Positions 1 through 8,066 of a stretch of DNA of 34,866 nucleotides are shown piece by piece. Numbering within the stretch: position 1 is the stretch's first letter; every line of letters starts with the position of its first letter. The notes under the pieces were generated by a model. It ran no database searches. It was given only the letters and a program-made list of their open reading frames with translations, and had not been told where the DNA came from. The stretch is from Butyrivibrio sp. Its GTDB lineage: Bacteria > Bacillota > Clostridia > Lachnospirales > Lachnospiraceae. The stretch spans positions 1-34,866 of the forward strand of contig JAFUYO010000029.1 of NCBI GenBank assembly GCA_017470505.1, given 5' to 3'. The translations under genes were made by a program, and so were the position numbers.

Positions 1-143
1 AATAACTTGAACATTTTACTTGCCTGATTTCCCAAATGCTGCGTCAAGAGCCTTAACAATGCCCGCATTGTCTGCGTTTTCTTCCTTGCCTTTGAAAAAT
101 CATTCTGCGTAAAATGTTCAGTTAATTCTGCTACAGTTCCTAA
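1..143. repeat. Dispersed repeat, copy 1 (inverted relative to 4166-4280)
   Basis: Several blocks here recur on the other strand between vanW and the AIR-synthase gene. Positions 1-13 are the exact reverse complement of 4174-4186, and CTTGCCTGATTT at 19-30 is the reverse complement of 4235-4246; weaker similarity continues for ~35 bases. The copy ends with TTCTGCTACAGTTCCTAA (126-143), a motif present in near-identical form at 4185-4202 and 4263-4280. No ORF is visible. It is probably a non-coding intergenic repeat of the REP/BOX/MITE kind; the left end may lie outside the window. Confidence 0.5.
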
Positions 144-200
144 AGATAAGAGCGACGGCATATAAGATAGTGTATAGCACATAATGAAAACAGCAGATTG

Positions 201-284
201 TCCTAAGGGATCAATGGTATCAGGGCTCCACCCATAAATGGGTCCCTCATCATGTCAAATTGTCGCAAGCGCTACCCCTTAGGA
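201..284 (+). promoter_or_regulatory. Structured 5' leader of galT
   Basis: TCCTAAGGG (201-209) pairs perfectly with CCCTTAGGA (276-284), closing a domain just upstream of the galT Shine-Dalgarno (AAAGAGGAG, 287-295). Inside, AGGG (222-225) pairs with CCCT (244-247), and ACCCA (230-234) with TGGGT (239-243) across a TAAA loop, with a CTCC bulge between. Stacked helices next to a ribosome binding site suggest an RNA regulatory element. I do not recognise a known riboswitch class, and no terminator U-run is present, so control of translation would be more likely than attenuation. Confidence 0.4.
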
Positions 285-300
285 CCAAAGAGGAGACAAA

Positions 301-1836
301 ATGACAGCAGTTAACAAGCTTGTGGCCTATGGTCTCAGGACCGGGCTTATAGAGAAAGAAGACATCATTTACACAGTCAACACACTGCTCATCCAGCTGG
401 GGCTTGATGCAGCTGAGTTTGAGACGGTAGATATTGAGAAAATTGCATCTGAGATATCAGAGAGCGATTTAGAGAGCGGAGAGTATCTTGAGTCCGTGTT
501 AAAAGAGCTGACGGACTACGCGGCAGAACACGGCCTTATAGAGTCTGACAGCGTGGTCTACAGAGATCTTTTTGATACAAAGCTCATGGGCGCAATGACC
601 CGGAGACCGAGCGAAGTCATAAAGAAGTTCCGGGCTGAGTATGAAAAGAGCCCCGAGGATGCGACAAACTTTTACTACAACTTCTCGAGGAACACTGACT
701 ACATCAGGCGCTACCGCATATCAAAGGACATGAAGTGGGTCGCTCCGACTCCCTACGGAGACCTCGACATCACGATCAACCTCTCCAAGCCTGAGAAGGA
801 CCCCAAGGCAATCGCTGCGGCCAGGAACGCCAAACAGAGCGGTTACCCCAAGTGCCAGCTTTGCTGGGAGAATGAGGGGTACTCAGGAAGAGTTGACCAT
901 CCCGCAAGGGAGAACCACAGGATCATCCCTGTCACCATACAGGATTCCAAGTGGGGATTCCAGTATTCGCCTTATGTTTATTACAACGAGCACTGCATTG
1001 TTTTCAACTCGAAGCACATCCCGATGAAGATAGAGCACGGAACCTTCTGCAAGCTCTTTGACTTTGTTAAACAGTTCCCGCACTACTTTGTGGGATCGAA
1101 CGCAGACCTCCCGATTGTCGGAGGCTCGATCTTAAGCCACGACCACTTCCAGGGCGGACATTACACCTTCGCCATGGCAAAAGCAGAGGTTGAGAGAACC
1201 TTTACAATCCCCGGTTTCGAGGATGTAAAGAGCGGCATAGTCAAGTGGCCGATGTCAGTAATAAGGCTCTCCTGCCCCGACTATAAGAGGATAATTGAGC
1301 TTGCAGACATCATCCTTAACAAGTGGAGAGGTTACACGGATGAAGCTGCATTTATCTTCGCTGAGACAGACAAAACGCCGCACAACACAATAACTCCCAT
1401 CGCAAGGAAGGTTGGCGACGATTTCCAGCTCGACCTTGTTCTCAGGAATAACATTACAACTGATGAGCATCCGCTCGGTGTTTACCACCCTCACGCGGAG
1501 CTCCATCACATCAAGAAGGAGAACATCGGACTTATCGAGGTCATGGGCCTTGCGGTTCTTCCGGCAAGACTTAAAGGGGAGATGGCTGAGTTAAAAGAAG
1601 CGATCCTGACCGGAGCAGACCTTCGCGCAAGCGAGGCGCTTGAGAAGCACGCGGACTGGGTTGAGAAGTTTAAGTCAAAGTATGACTCTATTAATAAAGA
1701 AAATATAGATGAGATCATTCAGAATGAAATCGGAGAAGTGTTCATGCACGTTCTCGAGGATGCGGGCGTGTACAAGCGCACCCCCGAGGGCCAGGCGGCC
1801 TTCGACAGATTTATAGAAGCGGTGAAAGAGAACTGA
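301..1836 (+). CDS. galT: Galactose-1-phosphate uridylyltransferase, class II (UDP-glucose--hexose-1-phosphate uridylyltransferase)
   Basis: Leloir-pathway enzyme that transfers UMP between UDP-glucose and galactose-1-phosphate in the cytosol. The 511-residue length and the opening region (Asn-Lys-Leu-Val-x-Tyr-Gly-Leu) match the Firmicutes class II GalT family, which is longer than the E. coli type. The motif SHDHFQGG around residues 279-286 (His280, His282, Gln284) corresponds to the His-x-His-x-Gln active site that carries the uridylylated histidine. CQLC near residue 185 is also typical. The ATG is preceded by a strong AAAGAGGAG site. No galK or galE is in the window, so any gal operon partner would lie to the left or elsewhere. 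The leader at 201-284 suggests RNA-level control. Confidence 0.95.
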   Translation: MTAVNKLVAYGLRTGLIEKEDIIYTVNTLLIQLGLDAAEFETVDIEKIASEISESDLESGEYLESVLKELTDYAAEHGLIESDSVVYRDLFDTKLMGAMTRRPSEVIKKFRAEYEKSPEDATNFYYNFSRNTDYIRRYRISKDMKWVAPTPYGDLDITINLSKPEKDPKAIAAARNAKQSGYPKCQLCWENEGYSGRVDHPARENHRIIPVTIQDSKWGFQYSPYVYYNEHCIVFNSKHIPMKIEHGTFCKLFDFVKQFPHYFVGSNADLPIVGGSILSHDHFQGGHYTFAMAKAEVERTFTIPGFEDVKSGIVKWPMSVIRLSCPDYKRIIELADIILNKWRGYTDEAAFIFAETDKTPHNTITPIARKVGDDFQLDLVLRNNITTDEHPLGVYHPHAELHHIKKENIGLIEVMGLAVLPARLKGEMAELKEAILTGADLRASEALEKHADWVEKFKSKYDSINKENIDEIIQNEIGEVFMHVLEDAGVYKRTPEGQAAFDRFIEAVKEN

Positions 1837-1847
1837 GAAAGCCGAAA

Positions 1848-2471
1848 CTATTGCTCCGGCTCCAGGATTTTCAGAATTGTGGTGCGGCTCAGTGAATTTA
1901 AGTTTTTGGCGATGGGGATGAGGGCGTCAATTTTTTTGGCGATCTCATCCTCGTTTAGTCCGAGCTTGGTCCTGTAGAGGTCTGCGAGGATCCTGTAGGT
2001 CGCGGTTATGTCCGACCTTGTCTTTACGGAGAACTCCAGCACCTTTGCGGCGTCCTCGTATCTGCCCTGGTCGTAGAGCTCTTTTCCCCATTTCTGGAGG
2101 GCGCACACGAGAGCTGTGTAGTTCTGGTCGTACTGCGTCAGGACCGTGATGTTGGCGGTCCCGTACTCGAGCTTTAGATCGGTGTTGGTGATGCCGGTGA
2201 AATTCACGATTTTTTCCTCGGACAGGGCACGGAGCTCCTCTTCGGCAGATTGCAGAACGGGATTGTCGCCTGCGGTATCAAAGGGAAGAAGGTCAAACGG
2301 GATGTGAATATAGTCCAGATTTTCCAGACTTTTTTTACGCACATTGTTGGACTTGCGCTCTCTCTCCCAGAATTGAGCCTCCCTCTCCTCGGTCTTTCGC
2401 GAGACTCTCCGCATATTAATATTGAGGATAACTGCCAGCATTATGAAGCTTGCTAAAAAAGGGAATATCAT
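1848..2471 (-). CDS. Membrane-anchored TPR-like hypothetical protein
   Basis: A 207-residue protein with one N-terminal hydrophobic segment (about residues 2-19), then a short basic stretch rich in Arg, Lys and Glu. The C-terminal half (about residues 120-200) reads like helical-repeat protein: the WGKELYDQGRYEDAAKVLEF stretch has the Gly-Arg-Tyr-x-x-Ala pattern of a TPR helix pair, and a second repeat follows. It is probably anchored in the membrane with a cytosolic helical domain. It converges with galT (11 bases apart) and is divergent from the VanW-domain gene. An AAAGGA site lies ~9 bases before the ATG. Function unknown. Confidence 0.75.
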   Translation of the reverse strand: MIFPFLASFIMLAVILNINMRRVSRKTEEREAQFWERERKSNNVRKKSLENLDYIHIPFDLLPFDTAGDNPVLQSAEEELRALSEEKIVNFTGITNTDLKLEYGTANITVLTQYDQNYTALVCALQKWGKELYDQGRYEDAAKVLEFSVKTRSDITATYRILADLYRTKLGLNEDEIAKKIDALIPIAKNLNSLSRTTILKILEPEQ

Positions 2472-2546
2472 CTATAATTCCTTTCAGTTATTTAAGGGAA
2501 TGTGTATGGGGTTGTTTCCTATACATGATATCACAGAGGAAGTATT

Positions 2547-4142
2547 ATGAAAAAATTTTTTGAGGGACTTGCTGTAGCGTTTCTTCTTGCTGTAATCGTT
2601 CCGGGCACGAAAGCCTATGCAGCGGATGGGGGAACCATACCGAGCGGGGTTTTTATAGGACCCGTGGACGTCTCGGGGCTTGATGTCACCGAGGCAGAGA
2701 CCAGGGTTTCAGCTTATGTGGACGAGGTTGCGGCCCGTCAGCTGACACTTCATGTCGACGAGGGAAAAGAGCTTTCGTTTACAGGTGGCGATATCGGACT
2801 TTACTGGAGCAATACCGGAGTTGTCGAGGACGCTTTTTCACTGGGGCACCACGGCAACATAATAGAGAGGTACAAGACTCTTAAGGACCTGCAGAATACG
2901 GGCCACACCTACAATATCAGCTACGGATATGAAAAAGAGGATATTGAAAGGCTCGTTGATGAGTGCGCGGATGAGTACGACCAGGAGAAGGTCAACTACA
3001 GCCTGACGAAGACAGAAAGCGGCTTTGAAGTGACGGACGGGCAGACGGGATATGTGGTTGACAGGCCAAGTTCGGTTTCAGCTGTCGAGGAATATCTTAA
3101 CAGCGGAATGGCTGATGAGAGCGGAGTCATCAATCTGACTGTCAAGGCTGACGAGCCGCAGGGAAGTGCTGATGAGCTCGCCAAGGTTAGAGACGTGCTC
3201 GGAACCTTTACTACCAGCTACAAGTCGTCGGGCGCCAGCAGAAGTGCCAACGTTGCAAACGGATGCAGGCTCATAAACGGCTCGACCATTTATCCCGGCG
3301 AGGAGTTTTCGGTGCTCGGTACCATAACACCGTTCACCGAGGCGAACGGCTATTTTCCCGCAGGAAGTTACCTTAACGGACTGGTTGTGGAGAGTATCGG
3401 CGGCGGAATCTGCCAGGTGTCAACGACGCTGTACAATGCGGTCCTGCTCGCAGAGCTCGAGGTCACCGAGAGGCACAACCATTCAATGATCGTAAATTAC
3501 GTTGATCCTTCGGCTGATGCTGCGATTGCGGAGTCAGGCGGCAAGAACTTCAAGTTCATCAACAGCACGGATCACCCTATATATATAGAAGGCTACACCA
3601 CTCAGGACAAGTCGATAACCTTCACCGTCTACGGAGTTGAGGAGAGGAGCTCAGGCCGCAAGGTGAAATACGAGAGCGAAGTTCTCGAGAAGATCCCTGC
3701 ATCTGCCGATCAGTTTGTCACTGACGGCTCCAAGGCGCTCGGGTATGTTGGAACGCAGTCGGCGCACCTTGGCTACAAGGCGCAGCTCTGGAAGGTCGTA
3801 ACCGAGAACGGCGAGACGACCAAAGAGGTTATCAATCACAGCAACTACAAGATGGTGCCGAGGATAGTGACCGTCGGGACCGCAGGCGCTGACGGGACGG
3901 CTGTTTCCCAGCTTCAGACCGCGATTGCAACCGGCGATACGGGAACTGTCAAGGCAGTTGCCGGAGCACTGGCGGCAGCGCAGTCAGCTGCGGGGACCGA
4001 GAACGCAGAAGCGGCAGCACAGGCAGCAGCTGATGCAGTGAATGCGGCGAACGCACTCCTTGCACAGCAGAATGCTCCCGCAGAGGAGGCACCTGCCCCT
4101 GCAGAGGAAGCTGACACGGCAGAAGCAGTGCAGACTGACTGA
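2547..4142 (+). CDS. VanW-domain envelope protein with signal peptide
   Basis: A secreted or membrane-anchored cell-wall-associated protein of 531 residues. Residues 1-25 form a signal peptide (MKK, hydrophobic core, Ala-Tyr-Ala cleavage-like end). Residues ~60-190 resemble the PG_binding_4 domain that often precedes VanW. The VanW domain spans about 215-350, with the hallmark run GGGICQVSTTLYNA near residues 285-298 followed by ERHNHS. The final ~90 residues are Ala/Glu/Gln-rich and low complexity. VanW domains are named from vanB-type clusters, but most chromosomal copies, like this one with no other van genes nearby, are not resistance determinants. AGAGGAAG precedes the ATG. Exact role unknown; a peptidoglycan-related role is inference. 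Confidence 0.85.
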   Translation: MKKFFEGLAVAFLLAVIVPGTKAYAADGGTIPSGVFIGPVDVSGLDVTEAETRVSAYVDEVAARQLTLHVDEGKELSFTGGDIGLYWSNTGVVEDAFSLGHHGNIIERYKTLKDLQNTGHTYNISYGYEKEDIERLVDECADEYDQEKVNYSLTKTESGFEVTDGQTGYVVDRPSSVSAVEEYLNSGMADESGVINLTVKADEPQGSADELAKVRDVLGTFTTSYKSSGASRSANVANGCRLINGSTIYPGEEFSVLGTITPFTEANGYFPAGSYLNGLVVESIGGGICQVSTTLYNAVLLAELEVTERHNHSMIVNYVDPSADAAIAESGGKNFKFINSTDHPIYIEGYTTQDKSITFTVYGVEERSSGRKVKYESEVLEKIPASADQFVTDGSKALGYVGTQSAHLGYKAQLWKVVTENGETTKEVINHSNYKMVPRIVTVGTAGADGTAVSQLQTAIATGDTGTVKAVAGALAAAQSAAGTENAEAAAQAAADAVNAANALLAQQNAPAEEAPAPAEEADTAEAVQTD

Positions 4143-4165
4143 AAAAAGATGTCAGGGAGTAAAGC

Positions 4166-4280
4166 TAAGGAACTGTTCAAGTTATTTCGCTACAGTTCCT
4201 AACATTGCCGAGGCTTTCTGGCGCAGTAATCGGAAAATCAGGCAAGGGAAATTGTAAATTTATTCTGTAACAGTTCCTAA
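4166..4280. repeat. Dispersed repeat, copy 2, with internal hairpin
   Basis: This lies between the VanW-domain gene and the next gene. AGGAACTGT (4168-4176) and ACAGTTCCT (4192-4200) form a 9-bp hairpin, which could also act as a terminator-like structure. The CTACAGTTCCTAA ending repeats at 4185-4202, and a TGTAACAGTTCCTAA variant ends at 4280. The whole block is related in inverted orientation to positions 1-143. No coding potential is seen. The block ends ~28 bases before the next start codon. Confidence 0.5.
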
Positions 4281-4308
4281 GTTCCAGACACGCCGAACAC
4301 ATCGTAAT

Positions 4309-5280
4309 ATGAGAACAGGCAAGATTACCGAGAACGCCTTAAAGCGTTCTGTGTTAAAAGAAATACAAACCAAATACAAGGGATTAAAAAGCGCAGCTGT
4401 AGGGTCAGACTGCGCTTTTTCTAAGGAGAAAAAAGTCTTTTCCGCGGTGTGCCCAGTATCTTACGGCATATCGGACGGGGCATACTACGCGGTTTGTAAG
4501 GCGGCAGGGGCCCTCTTTTGTCAGGGGCTTGTCGTCGACCACGTGACGCTGTCGGTGCTGCTACCTGTGGAGTTTGAGGAGAGGGCGCTGAAGCAGATAA
4601 TACGGGACGCTGTGGCGGCAGCAAGAGATGTGGGGGTTACCTACTCAGGCGGCCACACGGAGACGACGGGGGCTGTCAACAGGCCTGTCCTGACGGCAAA
4701 CGCGGTCGGATATCAGGGCGGGGGAAGAGCTCTTTTTGACGAAAAGCCGGTTGCCGGGCAGGACCTTGTTGTGACGCGGTGGGTCGGACTTGAGGGAACG
4801 GCAATGCTGGCAAAAGAAAAGCTTGTGGAGCTGTCTTCAAGATACCCCGTCCCGTTTATAGAGGAAGCAGCTGCATTTAAGAAGTACATAGCCCTTCGGC
4901 AGGATGCTGAGGCGGCGATAGTAGAAGGGGCAGCGGCAATTCATGACCTGTCACAGGGCGGCGTCTTTGCGGGGCTCTGGGAGATGGGCGTAAGAGCCGG
5001 ATGCGGAATGAGGGTGGACCTCAAGAAGATCCCGATCAGGCAGGAGACGATCGAAATCTGTGAGTTTTTTGAGCTGAATCCGTATCAGCTATTGTCGGGA
5101 GGCGCCATGCTGATCGCGGCAGACGACGGAGAGAAGCTTGCAGATGCGCTTGTGCGGCGGGGCATACCTGCGGTCATGATCGGCTCGTTGACTTCAGGGA
5201 ATGACCGCATTCTCGTAAACGATGACGAGGAGAGGTTCCTTGAAATGCCGCAGAGCGACGCGATTCTTACTGTGCTGTAG
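4309..5280 (+). CDS. AIR-synthase-related (PurM/HypE-like) protein
   Basis: A 323-residue cytosolic protein of the PurM/HypE/SelD/ThiL fold. It opens with the family-typical sequence M-R-x-G-K-I-x-E-N-A-L-K-R-S-V-L-K, and has GGHTE around residues 115-119 and HDLSQGGVFAGLWEMG around 212-227, both typical of AIR-synthase homologues. The C-terminal Cys tail used by true HypE for cyanylation is absent (it ends in Leu-Thr-Val-Leu) and no hyp or hydrogenase genes are nearby, so I would not call it HypE. The substrate is unknown. There is no clear Shine-Dalgarno before the ATG; the repeat block immediately upstream may have displaced native 5' sequence. A shorter start is possible, but the N-terminal similarity supports this one. 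Confidence 0.75.
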   Translation: MRTGKITENALKRSVLKEIQTKYKGLKSAAVGSDCAFSKEKKVFSAVCPVSYGISDGAYYAVCKAAGALFCQGLVVDHVTLSVLLPVEFEERALKQIIRDAVAAARDVGVTYSGGHTETTGAVNRPVLTANAVGYQGGGRALFDEKPVAGQDLVVTRWVGLEGTAMLAKEKLVELSSRYPVPFIEEAAAFKKYIALRQDAEAAIVEGAAAIHDLSQGGVFAGLWEMGVRAGCGMRVDLKKIPIRQETIEICEFFELNPYQLLSGGAMLIAADDGEKLADALVRRGIPAVMIGSLTSGNDRILVNDDEERFLEMPQSDAILTVL

Positions 5281-5357
5281 ATTTCGCGCATTTCCTGCCT
5301 CGGGAAAAGATACTTTGGCGGGGACATGTATATTCGCTTCTATTATAGAAAGCCGAT

Positions 5358-5397
5358 AAAACAAGCGAAGAAATTGTTTGTTTTTCGCTTGTTTTCT
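5358..5397. terminator. Rho-independent terminator after the AIR-synthase-like gene
   Basis: AAAACAAGCGAA (5358-5369) and TTCGCTTGTTTT (5384-5395) are perfect 12-base inverted arms around a 14-base T/A-rich loop, with a T-run at the 3' end. It lies 78 bases after the stop codon. A second, smaller hairpin (AGCGA/TCGCT, 5427-5441) followed by TGTTTTT repeats the CGCTTGTTTT motif and may be a tandem terminator. The rest of 5281-5525 shows no gene. Confidence 0.65.
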
Positions 5398-5525
5398 GAA
5401 ATTCTAAAGAACAAGTGCAGATAATCAGCGATATTATCGCTTGTTTTTAACAATCCCGGAATATCAGCGAAAACAGATGCTTTTTTTCATTTGAAATCTA
5501 AAGCATGAGAAATACAAGTGAAAAG

Positions 5526-5554
5526 TTGTATCAGAAATCTCTAAAAGTTATAAT
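5526..5554 (+). promoter_or_regulatory. Sigma-A-type promoter of the HtrA-like gene
   Basis: TTGTAT (5526-5531), a 17-base spacer and a perfect TATAAT (5549-5554) lie 36 bases before the GTG start at 5590. It follows the terminators, so the HtrA-like gene is probably transcribed independently. Confidence 0.7.
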
Positions 5555-5589
5555 AGACATATCGTTTTTATACCGAAAGGATATTATCC

Positions 5590-6936
5590 GTGCCACAGAA
5601 TACTGATGAGAAAAATGAAAAGCTGGCCGATACCGGCTTTATAAGTGAAAAGATAAAGCAGCGCCCCATCAACAGAAAGAAGCTCCTTAGGCGAACCGCC
5701 ATCACATTTTTTCTGGCGATCGTGTTCGGAATCGTCGCGTGCTTTACGTTCCTATTGCTGCAGCCCGTATTCAGCGACAAGCTCTACCCCGAGGCAGAGC
5801 CCGAGAGCATCTCGCTCCCCGAGGAGAGCGCGCAGGATGAGCTGACGCCCGAGGAGATGTTTGCCGACGACAACGAGATTGCAGCCAGCGAAGCCATGAG
5901 CCTTGAGGCTACGCAGAAGGACCAGATTGACGAGGCTATCGCCTCCTATCAGTTCACTGCCCTCGACTACGCACAGATGATGGGGTCACTCAAAGCCGTT
6001 GCGACCGAAAGCTCGAGGAGCATGGTCACGGTCACGGCTCTTTCAAACGATACCAACTGGTTCAACGAATCCTTCGAGAGCAGCGGCTCATCGTCAGGAG
6101 TCATAATTGCAAACAACGGAAGTTACTATTACATTGTCGTTCCGTCTGATGCGATAACTGACGCGGAGACCATAAGGGTCACGTTCGTGGACGGAGCGGT
6201 AGCAAGCGCTGCGCTCAGCCTCTCTGATGACATAACAGGTCTCTCGGTCATCAGCGTCCGCAGGTCAGCTCTTACTGAGAGCACCAGAGATAAGGTCATG
6301 ACCGCAGACCTCGGGAGCTCGAACTCAAACTCACTGACAGGACTTCCCGTCATCGCAGTCGGAAGCCCCTTAGGCATACAGGACTCGGTCTCATACGGTA
6401 TCCTCACCTCCGAAAAGACGACTCTCGAGCTCGAGGATTCGTACTACAGACTTCTCACAACCGATATTTACGGAAGCACACATGCAAGCGGCGCACTTGT
6501 CAACCTCACCGGTCAGGTCATCGGCATAATCGACATGTCACACAACAGCGACGGACTCGAGAACCACATCAGCGCCATCGGCATCACTGAGCTCAAAGCT
6601 CTTTTCGAGGATCTCTCAAACGGCAGGAACAGGGCATACATGGGCATCCACGGAGCGACTATCCCTGCAGATGTCATAACGAGGGAAGGTATCCCCGTCG
6701 GAGCCTACATCACACAGACCGAGATGAACTCACCCGCCATGATGGCAGGCATCCAGAGCGGAGACATCATCACCTCGATGAACGATGCGGAGATCTCATC
6801 CTACGAGCAGCTTCTCTCAAAGCTCGCCCAATGCTCACCGGACGATGTCATAAACGTCACAGTGATGCGGCAGGGCCCTGGAGGCTACATAGAGCTCGAA
6901 CTTGAAGTCACACTTGGCAGCTCGACACACAGCTGA
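5590..6936 (+). CDS. HtrA/DegP-like membrane protein with PDZ domain, apparently lacking the catalytic triad
   Basis: A 448-residue protein with HtrA architecture: a basic cytosolic N-terminus, one transmembrane helix (about 37-58), an acidic linker (65-135), a trypsin-like domain (about 140-335) and a C-terminal PDZ domain (about 345-445). Motif-by-motif alignment shows the protease residues replaced. The TNNHV motif reads VPSDA (His to Asp187), the TDLAV motif reads TGLSV (Asp to Gly217), and the GNSGGALVN motif reads THASGALVN (Ser to Ala299, with Ser300 shifted by one). It is therefore probably a pseudoprotease that binds peptides or scaffolds. Translation starts at GTG with AAAGG 9 bases upstream. 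It is followed at 23 bases by yhaM, probably in one operon. Confidence 0.85.
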   Translation: MPQNTDEKNEKLADTGFISEKIKQRPINRKKLLRRTAITFFLAIVFGIVACFTFLLLQPVFSDKLYPEAEPESISLPEESAQDELTPEEMFADDNEIAASEAMSLEATQKDQIDEAIASYQFTALDYAQMMGSLKAVATESSRSMVTVTALSNDTNWFNESFESSGSSSGVIIANNGSYYYIVVPSDAITDAETIRVTFVDGAVASAALSLSDDITGLSVISVRRSALTESTRDKVMTADLGSSNSNSLTGLPVIAVGSPLGIQDSVSYGILTSEKTTLELEDSYYRLLTTDIYGSTHASGALVNLTGQVIGIIDMSHNSDGLENHISAIGITELKALFEDLSNGRNRAYMGIHGATIPADVITREGIPVGAYITQTEMNSPAMMAGIQSGDIITSMNDAEISSYEQLLSKLAQCSPDDVINVTVMRQGPGGYIELELEVTLGSSTHS

Positions 6937-6959
6937 ATAAATAGAAAGAGGATCATTCA

Positions 6960-7904
6960 ATGAAATTTATAAACGAACTTAAGCCCGGCGACAGAGTAGC
7001 TGACATCTACATGTGCAAGCACAAGCTCTCCGCCACAACCAAGAACGGCAAGGAGTACTACTCCGTCATTCTCCAGGACAAGACGGGGACTGTCGACGCC
7101 AAGATCTGGGAGCCGGGAAGCGGCGGGATAGAGGAGTTTGAGGCGACCGACTGCATAGATGTCTTCGGAGAGGTGACGAGCTTCAACAACGCCCTCCAGG
7201 TCAACATCAAGCGCGCCAGGAAGTGCGGGGAGGGCGAGTTTGACCTCTCCAACTATCTCCCTGTATCCAAAAAGAACAACGACGATATGTACAAGGAGCT
7301 CCTTGCGATCATCGGAACCATCGAAAACCCCTATCTTAAGGCTCTGCTTGACAAATTCTTTGTGGATGACAAGGAGTTTATCGAGCGCTTCCGCAGATCA
7401 AGCGCTGCCAAGACAGTACACCACGGCTTTATCGGCGGCCTTTTAGAGCACACTTTATCTGTCACAAAGCTCTGTGACTACATGGCATCCACTTATCCGC
7501 TTCTTAAAAGAGATCTTCTCCTGACCGCAGCTATCTGCCACGACATAGGCAAAACCAGGGAGCTCTCTCTTTTCCCGGTAAATGACTACACAGACGAGGG
7601 GCAGTTCCTCGGCCACATCGTTATGGGGTGCGAGATGGTCGGCGAGAAGGCCCGCCAGATTGAGGGCTTCCCCGAAATCCTGAAGCAGGAGCTTCAGCAC
7701 TGCATCCTCGCCCACCACGGCGAGTTTGAGTACGGCTCCCCCAAAAAGCCCGCCATCATGGAGGCTGTCGCGCTGAACCTCGCCGACAACACAGATGCCA
7801 AGATGGAGACCTTCACCGAGCTTTTGTCAAACGTCTCAGCTCCCGGCTGGCAGGGCTTCAACAAGTTCTTTGAATCCAATATCTACCAGACCAGAGTTGA
7901 CTGA
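6960..7904 (+). CDS. yhaM: 3'-5' exoribonuclease YhaM family (OB-fold plus HD domain)
   Basis: A 314-residue cytosolic nuclease homologous to B. subtilis YhaM, which trims RNA (and ssDNA) 3' ends using Mn/Co. Residues 1-95 form the OB-fold (KNGKEYYSVILQDKTGTVDAK region). Residues ~150-300 form the HD domain, with VHHGFIGGLLEHTLSV, His194-Asp195 in ICHDIGKTREL, and a downstream ILAHHGEFEYGSPKKP metal-binding segment. All expected HD residues look intact. Length matches the family. An AAAGAGGA site lies just upstream, and the gene follows the HtrA-like gene closely. Confidence 0.93.
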   Translation: MKFINELKPGDRVADIYMCKHKLSATTKNGKEYYSVILQDKTGTVDAKIWEPGSGGIEEFEATDCIDVFGEVTSFNNALQVNIKRARKCGEGEFDLSNYLPVSKKNNDDMYKELLAIIGTIENPYLKALLDKFFVDDKEFIERFRRSSAAKTVHHGFIGGLLEHTLSVTKLCDYMASTYPLLKRDLLLTAAICHDIGKTRELSLFPVNDYTDEGQFLGHIVMGCEMVGEKARQIEGFPEILKQELQHCILAHHGEFEYGSPKKPAIMEAVALNLADNTDAKMETFTELLSNVSAPGWQGFNKFFESNIYQTRVD

Positions 7905-8066
7905 GGATGTAGTGGGAATGCCGCCGGATTGATTGCGGAGCACGAAGCACTGACCGGTCCGCGGGCATCAATTATTAAAAATCAATAAAGAACGCAAAGT
8001 CGTATATTACTGTGCTATATTTAAGACATATATAAACTCAGTTTTCAGAAAAAAGCGAGGTATGTT

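Noticed and set aside
202-287. tRNA-like ends (CCTAAGG/CCTTAGG followed by ACCA) in the galT leader
   Set aside because: The interior has no T-arm with a TTCRANY loop and no proper anticodon arm, so it is not a tRNA gene; the closing stem is better seen as part of an mRNA leader.
2547-4142. Vancomycin resistance gene
   Set aside because: Only the VanW domain is present; no vanH/A/X or regulator genes adjoin, and chromosomal VanW proteins are common in non-resistant Clostridia.
4309-5280. Calling this gene hypE (hydrogenase maturation)
   Set aside because: The C-terminal cysteine motif of HypE and any hydrogenase genes are absent; only the AIR-synthase fold is supported.
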